Assembly: GCA_009927495.1 (NCBI GenBank)
Contig: RFMX01000296.1
Location: 1-37,092 of the forward strand
Source of the DNA: Betaproteobacteria bacterium
GTDB lineage: Bacteria > Pseudomonadota > Gammaproteobacteria > Burkholderiales > Burkholderiaceae_C
DNA: 37,092 nt
Direction of reading: 5' to 3'
The notes under the pieces are model-generated. The model worked only from the letters and a program-made list of their open reading frames with translations, made no database searches and had not been told where the DNA came from. Made by a program: the position numbers and the translations under genes. Positions 25,046-32,794 of the stretch are shown here, one piece after another. How positions within the stretch are numbered: the first letter of the stretch is position 1; each line of letters starts with the position of its first letter.

Positions 25046-27205
25046 TTAGGCTGATTTCGTTTGACGTTGGTTCAGGGTGCTGATGTCAAGCCATGCATCC
25101 ACCAACGCTTGTGCAAAAGCTTCATCATTGATGTGCAGAGGAAGTTTGATCAATTTGTGCTGCGCAGTTGTTCTGAAATTGGCTTGCAAAGCTGAAAACA
25201 AAGCTTGATTGGCTGCGGGATCGAAAAAAACCTGTCCTTCTTTATCGATGGCTGACACGCCTTTTTCAGGTATCAAGAACCTTACAGGTCCACGCATCGC
25301 ATTTAGCTTATTTGCGATGAACTCACCAATTTCTCGGCATTCTTCGGGGGTTGTACGCATCAAGGTGACATTGGGGTTATGTCGATACAAATTACGCCCT
25401 TTGAAACGCTCTGGCACTGTGTCATAGGGGCCAAAGTTGGCCATGTCCAAGGCGCCGCAAGAACCGACATAGGGTAAATCGACTTGAGCGAACACATCCA
25501 TGCGTGTGGGACCTGCAGACAAAGTTGCCCCGACAATTTCATCGGCAATCTCAGTGGTTGAGACATCAATAACCCCATTGAGAAGTTGAGATGCAGCCAA
25601 TTTCTCCATAGATTGACCGCCTGTTCCAGTGGCGTGAAAAACCAAGCAATCAAAACGATCCTCTAAACGCTTGGTTACAGCTTGGACGCAGGGTGTTGTT
25701 ACACCAAACATGGTGAGTCCGACAGCAGGCTTTACGGTTTCAGACCCACGGTGCTTGTGAGTCACCATGCCAGCGAGAGCATGAGCAGCATTTGACAAAA
25801 CTTTTTCGCTGATTCGGTTGATACCTTGTACATCTGTAACCGAATACATCATGCAAATATCGCTAGGCCCCACATAGGGACGCGTATCGCCTGAAGCCAT
25901 GGTTGACACCATGACTTTGGGAACCCCAATAGGCAGCACTCGCATGGCCGCTGTGGCCAAGGAAGTGCCCCCTGAGCCACCGGCAGAAATCAATCCACCG
26001 ACATCTCGGCGAGTGCGAATAAATGACTCAAAAGCCAAAGCCATTGCTGCAACACTGCTACCTCTGTCAGAGGAAAAAACAGCCTGCTCACCTTGAGGAT
26101 GGTGTCTTGCTACTTCGCGAGGATGGACTGAAGCTGGAGAGGGCCGCCCTGTTGTGGACAGATCTACCGTTACCACTCTTAGGCCGAGCTTTTCCAAGCA
26201 TTGTCTTAAAAAGAAAAGCTCTTTGCCTTTGGTATCAAAGGTGCCAGCCACATAGGCTGCCTGACTGCTGCTTGCTGCAACAGGAAAATCAAAAACTTGT
26301 GCAGGTGAAGCTGCAACTTGGGCTGTGCCTGCAGAAACCTCTGACGCGTTGAATGCCTTGGTGAATTGCTGACTGAATGGAATATCTTCTGAACTGTAGG
26401 CACGCTGTACACGCACAACAGTAGCAGGTTCATTGATGGCAGGCTCCACAGGTGCTTCATCAAACACTTCCCCAGAAGCACGCAGACCAAGCAGACGCTC
26501 TTGCAAACCTTTGTCATGGGCCAACTCAACAGCTGGCATTTCATCTTGTATGCGCCCATTGACCATCACAGCTACACGGTCAGCGCTGGCAACAGCAACC
26601 CCAAGGTTTTGTTCAATCAGCAAAATAGCTATGCCGTCTTCCGTGGCAAGTTGACGCAGCGAGGCCTCCACTTGCTCAACAATCACAGGCGCCAAACCTT
26701 CTGTAGGCTCATCCATGATCAAAATACGTGGTCTCAAAAGCAGTGCTCGACCAATAGCCAACATTTGCTGTTCACCGCCGGAAAGCTGAGTGCCTCCGTT
26801 GTTTTTTCTTTCGGCTAATCGAGGAAACATCGCATACACGCGGTCAACATCGTTACGCTGAGGAGCAACCAAACGCAAGGTTTCATCAACGGTCAATGAA
26901 GGCCAAACACGCCGACCTTGAGGAACATAGGCCATGCCACGTCGGGTGATTTCATGGGGTGATTTGCCCAAAATTTCTTCACCCGCTAAGCGCACGCTGC
27001 CACTTGCATTCACCAACCCTGTGAGCGCATTGCAAAGTGTAGATTTGCCCATGCCATTGCGACCCACAATGCCTAAAACCCCTTGACTTAATGACAACGA
27101 GATGCCCTGTAGTACATGGGCTTGGCCGTAGTACACATGCAAATCCTCAACCACCAACAAAGGTCCTTTGAAGGTTCTAGTGGGAGCTTCACCAAACCAG
27201 GCCAT
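25046..27205 (-). CDS. fusion of LivF-type ABC ATPase and UPF0261 (Tm-1-like) domain
   Basis: A 719-residue fusion. Residues 1-240 are a branched-chain-type ABC ATPase (LivF): Walker A GRNGMGKST (48-56), signature LSGGEQQM (141-148), Walker B ILIMDEP (161-167). Residues 241-316 are a low-complexity linker without any Met. From about 317 (AYVAGTFDTKGKE) to the end is a complete UPF0261/Tm-1-like domain with GGSGGTSLATAAMRVLPIG and FHATGTGGQSMEKL. The plant Tm-1 relative binds a viral replication protein; bacterial members are uncharacterised. The absence of a Met in the linker argues against two separate genes. It overlaps livG by one base. Confidence 0.9.
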   Translation of the reverse strand: MAWFGEAPTRTFKGPLLVVEDLHVYYGQAHVLQGISLSLSQGVLGIVGRNGMGKSTLCNALTGLVNASGSVRLAGEEILGKSPHEITRRGMAYVPQGRRVWPSLTVDETLRLVAPQRNDVDRVYAMFPRLAERKNNGGTQLSGGEQQMLAIGRALLLRPRILIMDEPTEGLAPVIVEQVEASLRQLATEDGIAILLIEQNLGVAVASADRVAVMVNGRIQDEMPAVELAHDKGLQERLLGLRASGEVFDEAPVEPAINEPATVVRVQRAYSSEDIPFSQQFTKAFNASEVSAGTAQVAASPAQVFDFPVAASSSQAAYVAGTFDTKGKELFFLRQCLEKLGLRVVTVDLSTTGRPSPASVHPREVARHHPQGEQAVFSSDRGSSVAAMALAFESFIRTRRDVGGLISAGGSGGTSLATAAMRVLPIGVPKVMVSTMASGDTRPYVGPSDICMMYSVTDVQGINRISEKVLSNAAHALAGMVTHKHRGSETVKPAVGLTMFGVTTPCVQAVTKRLEDRFDCLVFHATGTGGQSMEKLAASQLLNGVIDVSTTEIADEIVGATLSAGPTRMDVFAQVDLPYVGSCGALDMANFGPYDTVPERFKGRNLYRHNPNVTLMRTTPEECREIGEFIANKLNAMRGPVRFLIPEKGVSAIDKEGQVFFDPAANQALFSALQANFRTTAQHKLIKLPLHINDEAFAQALVDAWLDISTLNQRQTKSA

Positions 27206-28032
27206 CAGTGTTTGCCCCCCATATAGATCGCTTGCACCTGGGCATCGTTTTCAATCTCAGATGGCGTTCCAGTTTTAATTACGGCGCCGTTATGCATCAC
27301 AGTAACTTTTTCAACCACACGCAAAGCAATTTCTAAATCGTGCTCTATCAGTACAAAGCTCATGTGTGAGGGAAGAGAAATAAGCAGTTTGACCAACTCT
27401 CTTCGCTCAGCAGGTGATAAACCCGCTGCAGGTTCATCAAACAAAATCAAGCGTGGAGCGCCTGCTAAAGCAATCGCAATTTCAAGTTGTCGCTGCTGGC
27501 CATGCGCGAGATTGCTGACCATTTCATCTGCAATATGGGTGAGGCGTCCGCGCTCTAACAACTCTTGGGTGGCTAATGTAGAGGGATGGTTTTTACTTGC
27601 CCTCCTGAAACTGAATCTTGCATTGGCCACACCTCGGACAGCAAGAAATAGGTTATCGCGCACACTAAGATCGCGGAATAAAAGTGAAGACTGGTAGGTT
27701 CGTCGCAGTCCTTTGCGGATGCGCTCAAACGGGTCCATGTAAGTGACGTCTTCACCAAAGAAACGTATACGACCCAATGTGGGTGGAAAGTCGCCGGTGA
27801 TGGCATTGAACAAGGTGGTCTTGCCCGCACCATTCGCACCCAAAATGGCACGCTTTTCACCGGCGAGAACAGATAAAGAAACATCATCCACCGCCCGCAA
27901 AGCGCCAAATGCCCGTGTCACATTTTCCAAGACCAAGGCCTCGGACGACATGAGGGGTACTTCGCTCGGCGAAGTACCTTCGGGCCGAGCCATTTCTGGC
28001 GAGCTTGAACGCAATGCGGTGATGGATGCCAT
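27205..28032 (-). CDS. livG: branched-chain-type ABC transporter ATPase (LivG)
   Basis: A 275-residue ABC ATPase of the LivG group. Walker A GANGAGKTT (65-73), signature LAHGQQRQLEIA and Walker B LILFDEP are all present, plus the C-terminal IEHD...VTVMHNG. It energises uptake together with the LivF half of the next protein. The frame starts at ATG 28032, 17 bp after the binding-protein gene. The first 27 residues are not typical and are read through a perfect DNA hairpin, so ATG at 27951 (MSSEALVLEN) is a credible alternative start. The real substrate of the importer need not be an amino acid. Confidence 0.9.
   Translation of the reverse strand: MASITALRSSSPEMARPEGTSPSEVPLMSSEALVLENVTRAFGALRAVDDVSLSVLAGEKRAILGANGAGKTTLFNAITGDFPPTLGRIRFFGEDVTYMDPFERIRKGLRRTYQSSLLFRDLSVRDNLFLAVRGVANARFSFRRASKNHPSTLATQELLERGRLTHIADEMVSNLAHGQQRQLEIAIALAGAPRLILFDEPAAGLSPAERRELVKLLISLPSHMSFVLIEHDLEIALRVVEKVTVMHNGAVIKTGTPSEIENDAQVQAIYMGGKH
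27956..27978 (-). repeat. perfect 10-bp hairpin at the 5' end of livG
   Basis: GGTACTTCGC (27956-27965), loop TCG, GCGAAGTACC (27969-27978). It lies five bases upstream of the alternative livG start at 27951 and just after the substrate-binding-protein gene. As RNA it would be very stable. It may slow or stop transcription, protect the upstream mRNA, or mask the start codon, which would set the binding-protein:ATPase ratio. There is no T-run, so it is not a classic terminator. Confidence 0.6.
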
Positions 28033-28049
28033 CTTTATCTGCCTGATGC

Positions 28050-29303
28050 TTACTTACGGCAGTCAGGAATATCCCGTGTACCTAAGCCCATTTTTTTGAA
28101 CTCTGCTTCAGGCAGACCCAAGGTTTGGGTGATATTAGGGACAGTTTTGACCACTTTGTTGAACAAGGAACCATCTGCTGCCTTGGTTACTTCGGTGATG
28201 TAAGTGGGGCCTACACCGTTGCGGTTTGCGTCAATCACCACTTCGCCAGCAGGGCCGACAAACTTGGTTTTTTGCAGGGCTTCACGGTATTTTTTTTGAC
28301 CGCCACTCAAGTCGCCTTTGACTGCATCCAGTCCATCCAAAGCGGCTTTGGTGTTAATGTAGTAAAGGTAAGCAAACAAAGAAGGGCTTGGGAAACCATC
28401 TTTGAAGTTGGCTTTGTAGTCAGCAACAAATTTTTTCCATTCGGCTGTGTCCAAAGAATCGGCCATGGGTCCTGCAGAAGCGGTACCCACCAAAGATTCG
28501 CGGCGCTTTCCTTTGTAGTTCAACACGGTCTGGTCTACGGTGATAGAGCCGCCCACCATAGGCTTGGTACCACCGGCTTGTTCGTACTGGGTTAAAAAGT
28601 TCACTGCATCTGAGCCACCTAAGACCACCAGCAATGCATCAACATCTTTGGGAATCTTGGCAATCACAGACGCATAGTCTTTGGTGCCTAATGGAACCCA
28701 AGCTTTGTCGACCACTTTGCCACCCTTGGCGCAGTAACTGGCCATGAAACCTTGAACTTGAGAGTAGGGGAAGCCATAGTCTTCGGCAATCAGGAACATT
28801 TTTTTGTATCCCTTTGACAAAGCATGGTCACCCAGCCCCACCATCCACTGTGCACCCTCTGTGTTGAAGCGGAAGAAGTTCGCTGAAGGATCGTTCAATG
28901 TCGCAGCTTGTGCACCCGATGAACCGTTGACAAAAGTGATACCAGCCTGTGTTTTGGCGTAGTTCTTAACGGCAATACCTTCGTCACCAGACAATGGGCC
29001 AATCATGATTTGGACTTTGTCTTGCTCTACCAGTTTACGAGTGGCTGCTACAGCTTTGTCAGGGTTGCCATCAGAAGAGCCACTGATGAGCTCAATTTTC
29101 ATACCGCCTGCAGTGCCACCTTTTTGTTTCAGGGCAAGCTCAGCGCCACGAATACCATCTTGTCCTGGTACGGCGAATGGACCTTCAAGAATAGAAAGCA
29201 GTCCAACTTTCAAGGTTCCTTCAGCGAAAGCAAAACCCGTAGTGGCCGCCAAAATTGCTGCGCTGATCACAGTACGTGCCAGTGTTCTTTTACTCGAATA
29301 CAT
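28050..29303 (-). CDS. ABC transporter periplasmic substrate-binding protein (LivK/Peripla_BP_6 type)
   Basis: A 417-residue periplasmic binding protein. ATG 29303 has a strong GAGGAG ahead, and the signal peptide runs MYSSKRTLARTVISAAILAATTGFA, cut at AFA-EG. The mature protein starts LKVGLLSILEGPFAVPGQDGIRGAELAL, typical of branched-chain amino acid or aromatic-compound binding proteins of type I fold. Related blocks are FVNGSSGAQAATLND and FLIAEDYGFPYSQVQGF. Members of this group also bind aromatic acids, amides and urea, and the neighbouring amidohydrolases favour such a ligand (inference). It is separated from livM by 102 bp, the widest gap in the transporter block. Confidence 0.92.
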   Translation of the reverse strand: MYSSKRTLARTVISAAILAATTGFAFAEGTLKVGLLSILEGPFAVPGQDGIRGAELALKQKGGTAGGMKIELISGSSDGNPDKAVAATRKLVEQDKVQIMIGPLSGDEGIAVKNYAKTQAGITFVNGSSGAQAATLNDPSANFFRFNTEGAQWMVGLGDHALSKGYKKMFLIAEDYGFPYSQVQGFMASYCAKGGKVVDKAWVPLGTKDYASVIAKIPKDVDALLVVLGGSDAVNFLTQYEQAGGTKPMVGGSITVDQTVLNYKGKRRESLVGTASAGPMADSLDTAEWKKFVADYKANFKDGFPSPSLFAYLYYINTKAALDGLDAVKGDLSGGQKKYREALQKTKFVGPAGEVVIDANRNGVGPTYITEVTKAADGSLFNKVVKTVPNITQTLGLPEAEFKKMGLGTRDIPDCRK

Positions 29304-29332
29304 TGTTGTCTCCTCAGGTTGAAAAAAGGCCA

Positions 29333-29368
29333 ATGGCCGGTGAAAAAACGCCCGGACCTACCGGCCAT
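29333..29368 (-). promoter_or_regulatory. inverted repeat in the livM-binding protein gap, possible attenuator
   Basis: Arms ATGGCCGGT (29333-29341) and ACCGGCCAT (29360-29368) flank an 18-base loop. On the minus strand, the GGCCA inside the second half can instead pair with the adjacent TGGCC, which is followed directly by six T residues. The two pairings exclude each other, the layout of a transcription attenuator, but the smaller stem has a very tight loop and is weak. Confidence 0.35.
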
Positions 29369-29405
29369 AGCGTCGAGTTACCAAACTGATTGATCAAAAC
29401 ATCAA

Positions 29406-30556
29406 TCATGAGCGGCGACTTTCAGGAGCTGACGCAGCGGATGAAATCAGCCAACGTGAGCGAAATTTGTTCCATAGACCCAGCAGTCCATCAGGCGAGA
29501 AAAATACGATCAATAAAAACACACCGCCAATCACCAGATTGAAGCGTTGCCTATCGACCAAATCGATGGCGAAGTTTTGCAGCAAAACAAAAGTGATGGC
29601 GCCAATGAATGCACCTAAGGGATGCTTCATGCCACCTAGCACAGCAATCACCAAAATATTGATAAGTGCGCCAGTGTTGATAGAACCAGGCGAGACGCGG
29701 TTGTTGTACCAAACCAGAAGAATGCCACCTACCGATGCCAGCAGTCCTGCGAACGCATGTGCAGCCAGCCGGTGAGCTGTGACATTGAATCCCAGCGAAT
29801 TCATTCGCCTTGGGTTGTCGCGGATACCTTGTAATGCCAAGCCAAAAGGCGCTCGAACCAAATACTTGATTGCCCAATATCCGCAGAGCGCACAGCCAAG
29901 TGCAAGGAAATAAAAGGCGACTGGATCGGTGAAATCAACATCACCTACGATGGGGGCGCTGATTTTGCTGAAGCCTTGAAACCCATTAAATAAACCATAG
30001 TTCTGTTGAGTCAAATAAAAAAATGCCACACCAATGGCCAAGGTAATCATGATGGTATGGATACCTTCAGTTCTGATAGACAACCAACCAATCAAGGTGG
30101 CAAACACAACAGAGATAAGCATTGCAAAAAGTACGGCCAACCACCAGGGCCAGCCCAGACTGATGGCCTGCATACTGCTGGTACCAAAAATTGCAATCAG
30201 GTAACTGCTAAGACCCGCTACAGTCATTTGCGACAGTGACACCATGCCACCATAGCCACCTAAAAAAGTCAGTGATAAAGCGATGAGACCCATGGCAAGC
30301 GACTGGCCCCAATTTGGTAGGTAAAGAAAGGAGACGCGACAGCAGGGTAAAGCAACACCATGGCCATGAATAACCAGTGACGAAGATGAACTGGCGCCCA
30401 CAAGCGTGACCACCAACCTGTGCCCTGATAGGAGGGGGTGTTGTAACGAGGTGAGCGAGAGACGGAATTTTGCACAGCAGGCGCTTGCGTGCTGACTGTC
30501 ACCCTGACGCCAGGTGACTGTGTGTTCATGGCGCGACGCCAGTGGGCTGCACTCAT
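29406..30556 (-). CDS. livM: branched-chain-type ABC permease (LivM), split by a one-base deletion
   Basis: An inner-membrane permease. The body has LGGYGGMVSLSQMTVAGL, IRTEGIHTIMITLAIGVAFFYLTQQ, GIRDNPRRMNSLGFN and a C-terminal FFSPDGLLGLW, all LivM hallmarks. The N-terminal segment from ATG 30556 (through LFMAMVLLYPAVASPFFTYQIG) is in a different frame from QSLAMGLIAL onward. One extra G or C in the GGCCCC run at 30305-30310 joins them and gives 383 residues. ATG 30556 overlaps the livH stop by 4 bp; ATG 30529 is an alternative start. The first ~55 residues before the first helix are a Ser/Pro-rich cytoplasmic tail. Confidence 0.88.
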
Positions 30557-31494
30557 GTGGCTTTTCCTAAAACACCGCGTGGCCTGAAAGCCAAGGCAAT
30601 GATCATGATGACGAAGGTGAAAACTACGCTGTAGGTGGGTGCGTATGCTTGACCAAATTGCTCAGCAAGACCAATCAGCAAAGCACCAATGGCAGCGCCT
30701 GGCACACTGCCCATGCCACCCACAATCACCACCACCAATGAAGCCAATAAATAACGTGTGTCTTCTCCAGGTGAGATAGACAAAGCAGTACCTCCAACGA
30801 CACCCGCTAAACCAGCAAGTCCAGCACCTAAAGCAAAAGTGAGCGCAAAGATACGCTGAACATTCACCCCCGATGCTGACAACATGCCACGGTCATCCAC
30901 CCCCGCACGAATCATCATGCCGATGCGAGTCCCATTGAGCAACCCCCACAGCAGCAAACCAATGACGATCGCTATGAGCAATACAACGATACGGTAGGTG
31001 GGGAATTTTTCGATGATGGGCAGACTCATCGTTCCGTAAATCCAAGCGGGTGGGTCAAAGGTATAAATTTCCCCGCCAAAGTACCAAAGCATCAAATCAG
31101 CTAAGACGATGGACAGGCCTATCGTTACCAATGTTTGCCTGAGGTCTTCACCTTGCATACGCCTGAAAACCACGATCTGAATGACCACGCCAAGCACGCC
31201 AGATGAAACAAACCCCGCCAAAACGGCTAACAACCAAGAGCCTGTGAGGTCACCCACAATCCAGCCCACATACGCGCCGACCAAAAACAAAGAGCCGTGT
31301 GCAAGGTTGACATTTCGCATCAAGCCAAAGACCAAAGTAAAGCCACTGGCCACAATGAAATAGAGCGACGCCAAAGTCAATCCGTTGAGGAATGTCTTGA
31401 GAAAAAGCACGGCGTCGTCAAACAAGCCCCAAAGCGCAAGCAACGCCAATGGAAAGACCAGCAACCACCAAAAAGCTAATCGCCCACGGCTCAT
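30553..31494 (-). CDS. livH: branched-chain-type ABC permease (LivH)
   Basis: A 313-residue permease with about eight membrane helices. FLNGLTLASLYFIVASGFTLVFGLMRNVNLAHGSLFLVGAY is reduced here to its key parts: LTLASLYF, GLMRNVNLAHGS, GVDDRGMLSASGVN and VVVIVGGMGSVPGAAIGALLIG, all typical of LivH. Together with livM it forms the translocation pore. I chose ATG 31494 (MSRGRLAFW), which overlaps the amidohydrolase stop by 4 bp; the frame is open to 31509. Its own stop overlaps the livM start by 4 bp, so the genes are translationally coupled. No frame damage is seen. Confidence 0.92.
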   Translation of the reverse strand: MSRGRLAFWWLLVFPLALLALWGLFDDAVLFLKTFLNGLTLASLYFIVASGFTLVFGLMRNVNLAHGSLFLVGAYVGWIVGDLTGSWLLAVLAGFVSSGVLGVVIQIVVFRRMQGEDLRQTLVTIGLSIVLADLMLWYFGGEIYTFDPPAWIYGTMSLPIIEKFPTYRIVVLLIAIVIGLLLWGLLNGTRIGMMIRAGVDDRGMLSASGVNVQRIFALTFALGAGLAGLAGVVGGTALSISPGEDTRYLLASLVVVIVGGMGSVPGAAIGALLIGLAEQFGQAYAPTYSVVFTFVIMIIALAFRPRGVLGKAT

Positions 31495-32774
31495 GCAGCT
31501 CGCTCCCATGCACGTTGACGGCTGGTGGGTGGGTGTTTGGCAAACACACCGTCCTTCATGACAGCCAACATACGCGATGGCTCTCGCAAAATTGCTAAGT
31601 TGGTCAGCGGGTCGCCATCAACCAATAACAGATCAGCCAAATAACCTTCTTTGATCAAACCCAGTTCATTGGGCTTCATCATGATTTGGCCGCCATACAA
31701 CGTACATGAGCGGATCGCTTCCATGGGCGTGAAACCAAGGTAGCGCACAAAGAACTCTAGGTCACGTGCATTTTGACCGTGGGGCGTGAATGCAAAACCA
31801 TAGTCACCGCCTGGCATGACACGAACGCCACGTTTATGCATGGCAGACAAAGATTTCAATGCAACTTCCCATTCGATGCCATACCCCATGCTCTCCGCTT
31901 TGGCTCGGGTGACGCCCCATTCAGAGGCTTCATTGAGCAATGCGTGAATAATGCCAATGCCTGGCACCACAAACACGCGGTCTTTGGCGGCTTCGAGCAT
32001 GTCTAGCGTTTTTTCATCACAAAAGCTAGCGTGGTAAATGATGTCAATGCCATGGCGCAAGGCTTGTTGAACTGAAGGGCCAGAGCGTGCATGCGCGGCA
32101 GCACGTTTTCCTCTCATGCGCACTTCTTCCATCGCTGCTCCCACTTCAGCATCCGTCATCCAATGGGTTTCGGCAGGGGAGTCGGGGGTGAAGTTGTCAC
32201 CGGATAAATTCAGTTTGATGGAGTCGACCCCATACTTCAAAAACATGCGAACACATTTGCGCATGTCCTCTGCACCGCTGACATTGGCACCAAAGCTGAA
32301 TTCGGGAAAGGGCAGGTGAGGCAGGGTTTCGTCGCCCAAAGCGCCAAGCACGGTGATTTCTTGGCTTGCCGCTAAATAGCGAGGACCTGGAATTTGCCCG
32401 CTGTTGATAGCGTTGCGAATGACCACATCCAAACGTGGCTTGGCGCAGGCGGCACCGACGCAAGAGGTCCAACCCGCTTCTAAATAGATTTTGGCAACCT
32501 TGGCACTCCAAAGCACATGCTCTTCCAAGGGCATGGTTTGAATGCCAGCCAAATTGGCAGCGTTGTTCCAAGAGAAATGGGTATGAGCTTCGCACATCCC
32601 AGGCATGAGTGTCGCGCCTGCCGCATCGACTTGCATAGCGTCTCCTGCTGACATGGGCGCCGCCGATTTGCTAATGTGCTTGATGCGTTTTCCCTCCACC
32701 AACACACTGCCTGGATAAGGCGCGGCACCCGATCCATCAAGAATGCGAACATTGGTAAATAGAGTGGCTGTCAT
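31491..32774 (-). CDS. amidohydrolase-family protein (second of a tandem pair)
   Basis: A 427-residue metal-dependent hydrolase of the amidohydrolase superfamily. EAHTHFSW provides the HxH metal ligands, HARSG and YHASF lie in the central barrel strands, and GGDYGFAFTPHG supplies the late catalytic Asp. The C-terminal GYLADLLLVDGDPL is the usual composite-domain end. The nearest described groups are imidazolonepropionase-like or Xaa-Pro/prolidase-like amidohydrolases. Start ATG 32774 has GAGGAG upstream. It is a clear paralogue of the next upstream gene and shares exact blocks such as EAHTHFSWNN, KPRLDIVIRNAIN-type and HKRGVRIMPGGDYGFA-type. Confidence 0.9.
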   Translation of the reverse strand: MTATLFTNVRILDGSGAAPYPGSVLVEGKRIKHISKSAAPMSAGDAMQVDAAGATLMPGMCEAHTHFSWNNAANLAGIQTMPLEEHVLWSAKVAKIYLEAGWTSCVGAACAKPRLDVVIRNAINSGQIPGPRYLAASQEITVLGALGDETLPHLPFPEFSFGANVSGAEDMRKCVRMFLKYGVDSIKLNLSGDNFTPDSPAETHWMTDAEVGAAMEEVRMRGKRAAAHARSGPSVQQALRHGIDIIYHASFCDEKTLDMLEAAKDRVFVVPGIGIIHALLNEASEWGVTRAKAESMGYGIEWEVALKSLSAMHKRGVRVMPGGDYGFAFTPHGQNARDLEFFVRYLGFTPMEAIRSCTLYGGQIMMKPNELGLIKEGYLADLLLVDGDPLTNLAILREPSRMLAVMKDGVFAKHPPTSRQRAWERAA

Positions 32775-32794
32775 GGCTGTCTCCTCTTTAGAGC

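Noticed and set aside
25046-27205. LivF-UPF0261 fusion as an artefact of a missed frameshift
   Set aside because: The linker has no Met start for a separate UPF0261 gene, and both domains are complete in the same frame, so a genuine fusion is more likely.
29406-30416. LivM starting at 30416
   Set aside because: The first ~40 residues of that frame are not LivM-like, whereas the other frame from 30556 provides a proper membrane segment.
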